DNA of 15,096 nucleotides from Actinomycetota bacterium (lineage in GTDB: Bacteria > Actinomycetota > Thermoleophilia > Solirubrobacterales > Solirubrobacteraceae). Location: assembly GCA_005883255.1 (NCBI GenBank), contig VAXS01000190.1, forward strand, positions 1 through 15,096. Reading direction: 5' to 3'. A model generated the notes under the pieces. It made no database searches. It saw nothing but the letters and a program-made list of their open reading frames with translations, and was not told the DNA's origin. How positions within the stretch are numbered: the first letter of the stretch is position 1; each line of letters begins with the position of its first letter. Below, one piece after another: positions 6,160-12,702 of the stretch. A program made the translations under genes and the position numbers.

Positions 6160-7397
6160 AGCCCGCTCAGGTCGGTGTTGACGTCGGCGAGCTCGGCCGT
6201 GTGGGCGCTGACGTCGGTGTGGCTCGTGAGTAGGCGGCGCGCGTGCTCCAGGTCGTCGCTGCGGCCGACGGAGAGGGCTCCGGCGACGCGGCCGTCCTGC
6301 AGGTACCAGAGCGAGAACTCGCCGTCGTCGATCGAACCGCGGACGACCTCCTGGTCCCACCCGAAGGCCGGACCGACGTACTCCATCGACGCCCAGTCGG
6401 CCAAGTCGCTGAAGAAGTAGGGGACGACGTCGTACTCGGTCTCGCGGCCCAACATGTTCAGGGCCGCCGTCTTGCCCTGGTTGAAGGCCACGTCCCAGTG
6501 CTCGATGCGGACCGGGCGGCCGTGGATCGGCGAGTCGTACTCGCAGATGTCTCCCGCCGCCCACACCCCCGGCGCCGAGGTCTCCAGCCGCGACGAGCAG
6601 CGCACGCCGCCGCGCTCCCCCAGCTCCAGCCCGGCGCGCTCGGCCAGGTGCACCTCCGGGTGCACGCCGGTGCCCATCACCACCGCGTCGGCCTTCAGCT
6701 CCAGGCCGCCCTTCGTGACCACCTTGCGGACCCGCCCGTCGGCCCCCTCGAAGCGCTCGAGCTGATCGTCGCCGTGGACCTCGATCCCGTGCGACTGAAG
6801 CACCGACTGGAACCACTCGCCCGCCTGCCGCCCGAACGTCCGCTCGTGCGTCACCGCCTCCTGCATCACGATGCTGCAGCGCCTCCCGCGCATGGTCAGC
6901 GACGCCGCCACCTCTGTCCCGATGTAGGAGCCGCCCACGATCACCACGTGCTCGGCCTCCGACGCGTCGCTCCAGATCGCCGCCGAGTTGCTGAGCGTCC
7001 GCAGATAGTGCAGGCCGTCCAGCTCCGCACCCTCGACGTGCAGGATCCGCACGTTGGCGCCGGTGGCCACCAGCGCCCGACCGAACTCGACCTCCTGGCG
7101 GTGGGGCATGAGCGTGGCCGTGCGCGCGCCCAGGTCCAGTCCCATCACGCTGGTCCGGGTGAGCAGCTCGATCGACTGCTCCTCCCACCACTCGTTGGGG
7201 CGGAAGTACGCGTCCTCGCGGCTCTCCCGACCCTGCAGGAACTCCTTCGAGCACGGCGGGCGGTTGTAGGGCGGATCGGGCTCGCGGCCCACCAGCAGGA
7301 TCGAGCCGTCGGCTCCCTCCTCGCGCAGCCAGCGCGCGCAGTTGGCGGCGGCCAGCCCGCCTCCCACCAGCAGGTAGTCGACCCGGCGATCAGCCAC
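6156..7397 (-). CDS. FAD-dependent NAD(P)H oxidoreductase (AIF/ferredoxin-reductase type, 413 aa)
   Basis: Two-dinucleotide-binding flavoprotein. The FAD Rossmann motif is VGGGLAAANCA (11-21), the NAD(P)H motif VVIVGGSYIGTEVA (151-164), ATGANVR (111-117) is the FAD-contact ATG motif, and PGVWAAGD (276-283) is the C-terminal FAD-binding GD motif. The end has a reductase-C region with YFFSDLADW, like the FWSDL signature of AIF and ferredoxin/rubredoxin reductases. There is no CxxC redox disulfide, so it is not a thioredoxin- or lipoamide-type enzyme. It probably passes electrons from NAD(P)H to an iron-sulfur protein or quinone; no ferredoxin gene is nearby. The start is chosen as GTG 7397, because the Rossmann motif follows at once and GGGAG lies 9 nt upstream; it overlaps the TrkA-like stop by 8 bp. 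Upstream in-frame starts would add an Arg-rich antisense stretch of the TrkA gene. Confidence 0.9.
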   Translation of the reverse strand: MADRRVDYLLVGGGLAAANCARWLREEGADGSILLVGREPDPPYNRPPCSKEFLQGRESREDAYFRPNEWWEEQSIELLTRTSVMGLDLGARTATLMPHRQEVEFGRALVATGANVRILHVEGAELDGLHYLRTLSNSAAIWSDASEAEHVVIVGGSYIGTEVAASLTMRGRRCSIVMQEAVTHERTFGRQAGEWFQSVLQSHGIEVHGDDQLERFEGADGRVRKVVTKGGLELKADAVVMGTGVHPEVHLAERAGLELGERGGVRCSSRLETSAPGVWAAGDICEYDSPIHGRPVRIEHWDVAFNQGKTAALNMLGRETEYDVVPYFFSDLADWASMEYVGPAFGWDQEVVRGSIDDGEFSLWYLQDGRVAGALSVGRSDDLEHARRLLTSHTDVSAHTAELADVNTDLSGL

Positions 7398-8067
7398 CGG
7401 TGGCGGCTCCCTGCGAGGCGAACTGCCGGGTGATCTCCTCCTCCAGCCCCGGATCGAGCACCACCAGGACCTCGTCACCGGACTCGATCACCGTGTCCGA
7501 CTTGGGCACGAAGCCCTCGCCGCCGCGCAGGATCGAGATGATCAGGCTCCCGTCGGGCAGCGGCACCTCGTTGATCCGCTTGCCGGCGGTGACCGCGTCG
7601 TCGGCCACGATCAGCTCGATGATCTCCAGGCGCTCCTCGGCCAGGTCGAGCAGGTGCACCAGCCCGTACTGCGGCACCTCGTGCTCGATCAGGCGCAGGA
7701 TCAGGTCGGTGGCGGACACCACCGGATGGATACCCAGGAGCTTGAAGTGGTCGACGTTGCGGGGGTTGTTGACCCGGGCCACGATCCGCTCCACCAGGTA
7801 CTTCTCCTTGGCCACCTGGGAGATGAGGATGTTGTCCTCGTCGTCGCCGGTCACGGCGATGACCAGGTCGGCCCGCTGGATCCCCGCCCGCTCCAGCACC
7901 CAGAGCTCGGTGGCGTCGCCGTACTGGACGGCGTGCTCGAGCTCCTGCTCGACCACCAGATAGCGGCGGCGGTCGCCCTCGATCAGCGTGACCTCCTCCC
8001 CCTTGTCGATCAGCTCGCGCGCCAGGTTCCAGCCGACCTTGCCGGCACCGCAGACGATGATGTACAC
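7390..8067 (-). CDS. trkA: TrkA-family RCK regulator, RCK_N plus RCK_C (225 aa)
   Basis: Cytoplasmic nucleotide-binding regulator of K+ transport. RCK_N occupies about 1-130: glycine-rich loop GAGKVG (7-12), acidic Glu30 at the end of strand 2 that would hold the ribose of NAD(H), and GDAT (50-53). An RCK_C (TrkA_C) domain covers about 140-212 and ends in SGDEVLVVLDPG. The length is normal for single-unit KtrA/CeoC-type proteins. In actinobacteria such proteins gate K+ transporters, and the RCK_C domain of some relatives binds cyclic di-AMP; I infer no specific ligand here. The start is GTG 8067, with a purine-rich GAGGG about 7 nt upstream. It follows the RCK_N-only gene by 17 bp and overlaps the reductase gene, so the three are co-transcribed. 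No TrkH-type channel gene is in the window; the neighbouring permeases are APC-type. Confidence 0.92.
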   Translation of the reverse strand: MYIIVCGAGKVGWNLARELIDKGEEVTLIEGDRRRYLVVEQELEHAVQYGDATELWVLERAGIQRADLVIAVTGDDEDNILISQVAKEKYLVERIVARVNNPRNVDHFKLLGIHPVVSATDLILRLIEHEVPQYGLVHLLDLAEERLEIIELIVADDAVTAGKRINEVPLPDGSLIISILRGGEGFVPKSDTVIESGDEVLVVLDPGLEEEITRQFASQGAATGG

Positions 8068-8084
8068 GCGCTAGCCCTCGCTCC

Positions 8085-8507
8085 TCACGACGACACCACC
8101 GCCTCCTCCAGCATCTCGATCGCGACCTGGGTCGGGCAGATGGTGTGCAGGCCCTGCTCGCGGTACCACTCGGCGCGGAAGGGATCCAGGACGCGCACGA
8201 TCACCCTTCCCACCTCGACGCGCCGCTGGGCGACCTGGCCCACCACCAGGTTGGTGTTGTCGCCGTCTGTGCAGACGATGCAGACGTCGGCGCGCTCGAT
8301 GCCCGCGGCCTCCAGCGCGTCCACTTCGAGGGCGGTGCCGACGGTGAACATGCCGCCGGCGTCGTCCCAGGAGGTGGTCTGGTCGCGGTTGAGCCGCTCC
8401 TGGGAGAGCGGGTCCTCGTCCAGGACCGACACCTCGTTGCCCTGGTCGAGGGACCAGCGCGCGACTGCGGACCCCACCCGGCCCGCGCCGACGATGAGCA
8501 CGAACAT
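8085..8507 (-). CDS. RCK_N-only TrkA-like protein (140 aa)
   Basis: A single RCK_N (Rossmann) domain: GAGRVG (7-12), Asp30 at the end of strand 2 (VSVLDED), GTALE (57-61) in the place of the usual GDAT, and an amphipathic end ICPTQVAIEML that corresponds to the crossover helix. The RCK_C domain is absent and the stop is clean, so the gene looks naturally short, not broken. It probably forms a hetero-oligomeric ring with the full-length RCK protein encoded 17 bp downstream, comparable to the paired CeoB/CeoC genes of actinobacteria. ATG 8507 lies 10 nt after the stop of the disrupted permease gene, has no Shine-Dalgarno site, and is preceded by TAGAGT at a distance of 7 nt, so it may be transcribed from its own promoter as a leaderless mRNA even though the upstream gene is broken. 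Confidence 0.88.
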   Translation of the reverse strand: MFVLIVGAGRVGSAVARWSLDQGNEVSVLDEDPLSQERLNRDQTTSWDDAGGMFTVGTALEVDALEAAGIERADVCIVCTDGDNTNLVVGQVAQRRVEVGRVIVRVLDPFRAEWYREQGLHTICPTQVAIEMLEEAVVSS

Positions 8508-8514
8508 GGCCCGG

Positions 8515-8520
8515 ACTCTA
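8515..8520 (-). promoter_or_regulatory. Possible internal -10 box before the RCK pair
   Basis: On the minus strand 8520-8515 reads TAGAGT; its first three bases are the stop codon of the upstream permease. It sits 7 nt before ATG 8507 with no Shine-Dalgarno site. It could keep the RCK genes expressed independently of the damaged permease gene. Confidence 0.3.
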
Positions 8521-10423
8521 GCGGGAGCGCTCGGGCTGGTTGGTGGTGACCGGGGCGTCCTGGCGACCGTCCGGCGCCGGCGCCGCGGACGCCGGCGCGG
8601 CCGGCGCGTCGGCCTCGGCCGGCGGCGCGGTCAGGATGACCCGGGAGTGCGCCTTGTCGATCACGTACCGGGTGATCTCGCCCACGTAGTTGTCCAGCGG
8701 TCCGCCCCGGCCGCCCAGCAACGCCCCGCCCCGGACCCGGGACGGGGGCTCCGCGGCCAGGACGATCACCTCCACGCCCCGCCGGCGCGCCTCGTCCACG
8801 ATCGCCTGCCCCACCCGGCGGGCGCGGACGGTCGCGGTGGCGACCTCTACGCCCTCGTACTCCTCCCCCACCGCCTTGGCCCGCGCCAGCGCCTTGCGCG
8901 CCTGCTGGAGCTGGTGCTCCGGGAGCGCGGCGTCGATGGGCAGCGCCATCGGGATCTGGAACACCCACAGCGCCTCGATGACGGCCCCGGGCGCGCCCTC
9001 GTCCTCGCGCTCCTCCCCCGCCAGCCGTCCCGCGGTCTGGACGATGTCGTCGTCCAGGGGCGTCCCCAGCAGCGGCACCAGGATCGACCCGTACTCCGCC
9101 TCCTGGGGCTCGCGGGACAGCGCCGTGGCGGGCACCGTGACGCGCCGGCCCAGCGGCTTGCCCTGGCTGGTCCGGTAGACCACGTAGAGGACCAGCCCCC
9201 CGCCCAGCCACAGCAGTCCCACCAGCCGGGCGCCGGAGTGCAGCACGATCACGCTGATCCACCCTGCGAACGACAGCAGCGCCCCCAGGACGGCGGGCAC
9301 GGGCACGCTGCCCCGCCCCACCCGGACCGTCAGAGGCATCACGTAGGGCCGGTCGCGCGCGGGCTCGCGGAAGCGCGACACCACCACCGAGAGGTGCGCG
9401 ATCGTGAACGCCAGCATCGCGCCGAAGGCGTAGATGCCGATGAGGAAGTCCAGATCCTCGGGGACCACGAGGGCGATGGCCAGCACGGCCGCGATGGCGA
9501 TCACCACGTACGGCGTCGAGCGGCGGGGGTGCAGCCGCCCCAACGCACTGGGGATCTGCCGGTTGGTGGCCAGCGAATAGGACAGGCGAGACAGCCCCAG
9601 CATCGCGGCGTTCGCCCCGGCGATCAGCACCAGCGCGGAGCAGGATCACGGTCCCGGCCCGCGAGACCACCAGCCGCTTGAGGCCGCGCCGGCCAATCGC
9701 CACCTCCCCGGCCAGCCCGGAGGAGGCGTCGAGGCCGGTGGAGGCGGCCGCCGCCGCCACCGCCAGCGCGAAGATCAGATCCGACCCCGACGGCCAGCGC
9801 CCCAGGTGCACGCCGGAGAACGCCTTGGTGAGGCTGAACACCAGCGCCAGCCCCATCACCACCACCAGGACCTGGACGGCGAGGTCCACCACGGTCAGCC
9901 CCACCAGCGCCCGCAGGCGCGAGGCGGTGACGCCCATCACGTTGACGCCCGCCACCAGAAGCACGATCGCCACGGCCACCACCGCCTCCACGGTCCCGTG
10001 CCCCAGGCCCGACCAGAACGCGGCCAGGTAGTTGGTGGCCGTGAAGGCCGTGATCGCGATGAGGATCACGAAGTCGAGCAGGATCGCCCAGCCGGCCACG
10101 AAGCTCCAGAACTCGTTGAAGGCGTAACGGGCGAACACCGTGGCGCCGGCGCGCTCCTGGTGCAGCGAGGCGCCCTCCACGTACGTCATCACCGTGAGGA
10201 CGAAGAACAGCGCGGCCGCCAGGAAGACGACCGGGGTGAGCCCCAGCGAGTGCTTGGCCACCGCGCCCAGCGAGAAGTAGATGCTGGCGGCGACGGTCGA
10301 GTAGACGAGCGCGAACAGCGCCGGCGAGCCCAGCGAGCGGCGCATGACCGCGCCGCCGCCGCTGCGGGCGCTCTCGCGCGCCCGGGCCAGGCGTTCGACG
10401 GCGGGCCGGTCGCGCCAGCTCAT
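8518..10423 (-). pseudogene. APC-family permease-UspA fusion, disrupted by internal deletion and frameshift
   Basis: The N-terminal part starts at ATG 10423 and codes for about 261 residues with TM1-6 of an APC permease (STVAASIYFSLG in TM1; TM6 region near STGLDASSGLAGE) up to SRAGTVIL near 9641. The sequence then continues in a different frame from about 9639 (ALVLIAGANAAMLG) through the remaining helices and a universal-stress domain (from YGSILVPLLG to SRVILTAPP) to TAG 8518-8520. Against the intact paralogue at 10667-12589, roughly 65-70 codons (TM7 and the following outer loop) are missing at the junction. Net loss is 2 modulo 3, so no full-length product is made. The C-terminal part has an in-frame GTG at 9630 and could be translated alone. 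The start overlaps the stop of the 64-residue gene (ATGA). A sequencing or assembly error cannot be excluded. Substrate inferred only as cation or amino acid. Confidence 0.82.
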
Positions 10424-10614
10424 CGCGGGGTGCGCTCCAGGAGGTACAGCCGCGCGCCCCCGGCGGCGCAGAACAGCACGCCCAGGACGACGCCCACCGC
10501 CAGCGGTCCTCCCCCGGCGCCGATCGACGCGACCACCATCGCCACGCCCACGACGATCAGCAGCACCGAGAAGACGCGCGTGGAGCCGCGGTGGAACTGG
10601 CGGGGACTGGGCAT
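10420..10614 (-). CDS. Small two-helix membrane protein (64 aa)
   Basis: The start is ATG 10614 and the stop TGA 10420-10422 shares ATGA with the start of the APC permease gene, so the two are translationally coupled. Two hydrophobic segments are clear: VFSVLLIVVGVAMVVASIG and VGVVLGVLFCAAGGARLYL, separated by a short Gly-rich turn (GAGGGP); the ends are basic (SPRQFHRGSTR and LERTPR), suggesting that both termini face the cytoplasm. I do not recognise a family. The tight coupling suggests a small accessory subunit of the permease, which is inference. A TAAGCT box lies 9 nt upstream of the ATG with no Shine-Dalgarno site, so this may be the first gene of the unit that continues through the RCK genes to the reductase. 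Confidence 0.75.
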   Translation of the reverse strand: MPSPRQFHRGSTRVFSVLLIVVGVAMVVASIGAGGGPLAVGVVLGVLFCAAGGARLYLLERTPR

Positions 10615-10623
10615 CGCACCGCA

Positions 10624-10629
10624 AGCTTA
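10624..10629 (-). promoter_or_regulatory. Possible -10 box of the small membrane protein/permease/RCK operon
   Basis: On the minus strand 10629-10624 reads TAAGCT, exactly 9 nt before ATG 10614; no Shine-Dalgarno site is present. A 14-bp inverted repeat lies immediately upstream. Confidence 0.35.
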
Positions 10630-10631
10630 GG

Positions 10632-10645
10632 CGCCGGTGCCGGCG
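10632..10645. repeat. Inverted repeat CGCCGG-TG-CCGGCG between permease and operon
   Basis: Perfect 6-bp arms around two bases, in the 52-bp gap after the intact permease gene and just upstream of the TAAGCT box. It may be a weak terminator/attenuator for the permease or an operator; the two-base loop and absence of a T-run make it a modest hairpin. Confidence 0.35.
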
Positions 10646-10666
10646 AAGCGAGCGGCAGCGCGGAGG

Positions 10667-12589
10667 TTATGCCGCCACGGGGCGCTCGGCCGGAGCCGGC
10701 GGCGTGGGCTCGGCGCCGTCGGCGGGCGAGGCCTCGATGATCACCCGGCAGGGCCGCTCGGCCAGGACGGTCTCCAGCGCCTTGCTGAACAGCGCCCCGC
10801 CCCCTCCGGGCCGCCGGCGCAGCGGCAGCACGATGGCGCGCGCCCGCATGGCCCGGGCCTCATCCACGATCAGCCGTCCCTCGCCGTTGGGCCGGACCTT
10901 CTCGTAGTGGCCGGACACCCGGCGCCCTCCGTCGAGCTTGGCCTGCTCGATCACGGCCTGCGCGGCCAGCTCGTGCTCGGGCAGCGAGGCGTCGATGGGG
11001 CTGGTCTGGGGCACGGTGATCGTCACCAGGACATGGATGCCCCGCCGGCGCCGCGCCGCCAGCTTGCCGGCGGTCGCGAGGGCCTCGGGGACGTAGCCGC
11101 GCTCGTCGAAGGCCACCAGGATCGACTCGTACTCGGCCTCGTGGTCGACCACCGGCTGCGGGATCGCCACCTTGGTGGTGGTCGTCAGGTCCAGCCCCAG
11201 GCGGCGGCGGTAGATCGCGTAGACGCCCACGCCCAGGGCCAGCCAGCCGATGCCCGCCGCCGCCACGTCCACGTGCAGCGCGGTGACGGTGATGAATGCG
11301 GTGGCGGTCCCGAACAGGCCCACGAACGCGAACACCGGATAGTCCCGCCCGCCGATGCGGACGTTGCCCGGCCCCCGGTACGGTCGCTCGCGGTCGGGGT
11401 CGGTCTGCCGCAGCCGGATGACCGAGAGGTGCGCGAGCGAGAACGACAGCATCGCGCCGAAGGCGTAGATGTTCCCCAGGAACTTGGCCTGGCCGGGGAT
11501 CAGCGTCAGGCACGCCACCCCGCCGAAGACGATGATCCCGATCCACGGTGTGCGGAAGTGCGGGTGCAGCTGGCGCAGGCGGTCGGGCACCTGGCGGTGC
11601 AGGCCCATCGAGTAGACCAGCCGCGAGACGCCGATGATCCCGGCGTTGGTGGCGATGAACAGGATGGTCGCGGCCAGCAGGCCCACGTAGACCTCGGCCG
11701 CCGGCTGCAGCCCTCCCAGGCCCAGGTGCTTGACCACCCCCAGCACCGGGTCGCCGGCGAAGCCGCCCTTCTCCTGGGGCAGGCCCAGCTGGGTGACGCA
11801 ATGGCCGTCGTGGCAGTGGACGGGGAGCGCCGACAGCGCCACCGCCGGCAGCGCGGCGTAGATGGCGAAGACGGCGATGCGCACCCGCGCGATGGCCGCC
11901 GGCACGGTCTTGCCCGCGTCGCGCGCCTCCTCGGCCATGTTGGAGATGGTCTCTATCCCGGTGTAGGCGATCATCCCGATGGGGATCGCCAGCAGGAAGT
12001 TCCTCCAGGTGGGCGCCGAGCCCAGGTGGACGTTGTCCACCAGCACGTGGGGCTTGAGCACCAGGACGATCCCCACGATCACCAGCAGCAGCTGGGTGAG
12101 GAAGTCGGTGACGGCCAGGAAGACGTTGAGGCCGGCTGACTCGCGGATCCCCACCACGTTGACTGCCGACAGCAGGACGATCGCCCCGATCCCGAAGACG
12201 ATGTCCCCGGGGCTGTGGCGCAGCCCCTCCCAGAACAGGCCGCCCAGGTAGTGGGGCACGAAGAACGCCGAGATGGCGACCGTGATGATGTAGTTGAGCA
12301 TCTGGCCCCAGGCGGCGAAGAACGACCAGAACTCGTTGAACGCCCGCCGCGCGAAGCTCGAGGACCCGCCGGCCTCGGGGAACATCGCGGTCGCCTCGGC
12401 GTAGGTGGCGGCCGTGCAGAAGAAGAAGATCCCGGTGATGACGAAGACGACCGGGGTCAGGCCCAGGGCGAACGAGGCGACCAGGCCCAGGGCGTAGTAG
12501 ATCGACGAGCCCACGTTCCCGTAGGCCGTCGAGAACAGCGCGTTGACCCCCAGTACGCGCTCCAGTCCCTGAAGCCGCCGCTCGGCCAT
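10667..12589 (-). CDS. APC-family permease with C-terminal UspA domain (640 aa, intact)
   Basis: About 12 transmembrane helices (15-460) of the amino acid-polyamine-cation fold, then a cytoplasmic universal-stress-protein domain (about 487-620). TM1 carries the unwound APC motif in AYGNVGSSIYYALG (22-35) and TM6 the family motif AYTGIETISNMAEEARD (208-224). An outer loop after TM7 contains HCHDGHC (258-264). The Usp part begins ESILVAFDE and ends GGGGALFSKALETVL then CRVII; its glycine-rich nucleotide loop is altered from the usual G-x2-G-x9-G(S/T), so ATP binding is uncertain. APC-Usp fusions include the K+ importer KimA as well as amino-acid carriers; TM6 here looks more like amino-acid permeases, but the adjacent RCK genes suggest K+. 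ATG 12589 lacks a Shine-Dalgarno site and has TAGACT 9 nt upstream. Paralogue of the disrupted gene downstream. Confidence 0.92.
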   Translation of the reverse strand: MAERRLQGLERVLGVNALFSTAYGNVGSSIYYALGLVASFALGLTPVVFVITGIFFFCTAATYAEATAMFPEAGGSSSFARRAFNEFWSFFAAWGQMLNYIITVAISAFFVPHYLGGLFWEGLRHSPGDIVFGIGAIVLLSAVNVVGIRESAGLNVFLAVTDFLTQLLLVIVGIVLVLKPHVLVDNVHLGSAPTWRNFLLAIPIGMIAYTGIETISNMAEEARDAGKTVPAAIARVRIAVFAIYAALPAVALSALPVHCHDGHCVTQLGLPQEKGGFAGDPVLGVVKHLGLGGLQPAAEVYVGLLAATILFIATNAGIIGVSRLVYSMGLHRQVPDRLRQLHPHFRTPWIGIIVFGGVACLTLIPGQAKFLGNIYAFGAMLSFSLAHLSVIRLRQTDPDRERPYRGPGNVRIGGRDYPVFAFVGLFGTATAFITVTALHVDVAAAGIGWLALGVGVYAIYRRRLGLDLTTTTKVAIPQPVVDHEAEYESILVAFDERGYVPEALATAGKLAARRRRGIHVLVTITVPQTSPIDASLPEHELAAQAVIEQAKLDGGRRVSGHYEKVRPNGEGRLIVDEARAMRARAIVLPLRRRPGGGGALFSKALETVLAERPCRVIIEASPADGAEPTPPAPAERPVAA

Positions 12590-12598
12590 GACGAGCGC

Positions 12599-12604
12599 AG
12601 TCTA
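12599..12604 (-). promoter_or_regulatory. Possible -10 box of the intact APC permease (leaderless type)
   Basis: On the minus strand 12604-12599 reads TAGACT, exactly 9 nt before ATG 12589, with no Shine-Dalgarno site between. It lies in the 113-bp divergent gap shared with the lipase gene. Confidence 0.4.
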
Positions 12605-12684
12605 GGGAGGCGCGGGCGCGGGCCTACAGGAGCAGGTGAAGCGTACCGGTGAGATCACAGACCGGCTCGGGCGCCGCCGGGGCT

Positions 12685-12693
12685 TGTCATCAT
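12685..12693 (+). promoter_or_regulatory. Possible extended -10 promoter of the lipase gene (leaderless type)
   Basis: TGTCATCAT: a TGN extension followed by CATCAT (12688-12693), 9 nt before ATG 12703. There is no Shine-Dalgarno site. The first -10 base is C where T is usual, so the match is imperfect. Confidence 0.35.
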
Positions 12694-12702
12694 GCGGCGC
12701 CG

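Noticed and set aside
519..7397. Identical 8-bp start/stop overlap GTGGCTGA at 519-526 (+) and 7397-7390 (-)
   Set aside because: A GTG start followed by an Ala codon and an overlapping TGA is easily reached by chance in GC-rich DNA; two cases are not evidence of a special signal.
8201..9640. Continuation of the N-terminal permease frame past the junction
   Set aside because: The translation becomes Gly/Arg/Ala-rich with no hydrophobic segments, while the shifted frame carries the permease helices and Usp domain.
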